A DNA stretch of 64,000 bases from Enoplosus armatus. Its lineage: Eukaryota; Chordata; Actinopteri; Centrarchiformes; Enoplosidae. The stretch is taken from positions 17,042,048 through 17,106,047 of the forward strand of contig NC_092190.1 of assembly GCF_043641665.1 (NCBI RefSeq), in the 5' to 3' direction. A program made the position numbers and the translations under genes. The notes beneath the pieces are model-generated. The model searched no databases, was not told the origin of the DNA, and saw only the letters and a program-made list of their open reading frames with translations. Below, one piece after another: positions 63,988-64,000 of the stretch (position 1 is the first letter of the stretch; each line of letters begins with the position of its first letter).

Positions 63988-64000
63988 TGTGTGTGTGTGT
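63988..64000. repeat. (GT)n microsatellite at the window edge
   Basis: Six GT units run off the right end of the window. Confidence 0.85.

Larger units (their letters stand above)
44621..64000 (+). other. epha6: epha6 intron 5 (5' part, more than 19.3 kb)
   Basis: It begins with the GTGAGT donor. I looked for Eph exon 6 (about 125 bp, second FN3 start, with SLSWQ-like and LDYE.KYYEK-like coding) and did not find it, so the intron continues past the window end. Contents are dispersed repeats, a dead LINE, microsatellites and candidate regulatory blocks, listed separately. Intervals such as 48200-49880, 51400-54880, 56200-57560 and 62000-63980 show only AT-rich sequence in which I recognise nothing. 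Confidence 0.85.

Overview
The window is vertebrate nuclear DNA, almost certainly from a ray-finned (teleost) fish. It carries an internal piece of one large receptor tyrosine kinase gene on the + strand, best identified as epha6 (ephrin type-A receptor 6). Three coding exons are clear: exon 3 (2747-3410, ligand-binding domain and start of the cysteine-rich region), exon 4 (41316-41471, EGF/TNFR-like cysteine-rich module) and exon 5 (44285-44620, first fibronectin type III domain). Their lengths of 664, 156 and 336 bp match the conserved exon sizes of Eph receptor genes as I remember them. Phases are compatible across both joins and all splice sites are canonical. The signal-peptide exons lie upstream of the window, and the second FN3, transmembrane, kinase and SAM exons lie downstream.

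The rest, over 98 percent of the window, is intron: the 3' end of intron 2, the whole of intron 3 (37.9 kb) and intron 4 (2.8 kb), and more than 19 kb of intron 5. It is AT-rich and crowded with (CA/GT)n and (GA/CT)n arrays, which is typical of fish introns. I see no second protein-coding gene, tRNA, rRNA or CRISPR array. The longer open frames elsewhere fall in low-complexity tracts or show no domain signal.

The mobile-element content points to a teleost. There is a tRNA-derived SINE with a Pol III B box (about 3943-4168). There is a 5'-truncated, frameshifted non-LTR retrotransposon on the minus strand with readable reverse transcriptase motifs (57583-59522). A decayed LINE fragment (25776-26075) and a LINE 3' tail (about 36330-36466) are also present. 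A 193-bp MITE has 21-bp terminal inverted repeats (31258-31450). Several dispersed repeats occur twice within the window: 7591/46117, 19389/20929 and 60190/61700.

The most curious structures are a 34-bp near-perfect inverted repeat with an 8-nt loop (10106-10181), a 94-percent-identical repeat pair of about 180 bp lying 1.5 kb apart (19389 and 20929), and several GC-richer, homeodomain-site-like blocks that could be conserved enhancers (notably 54885-55440 and 55566-55760). I found no convincing evidence of an undescribed multi-gene system. The window is one receptor gene with large, repeat-filled introns.
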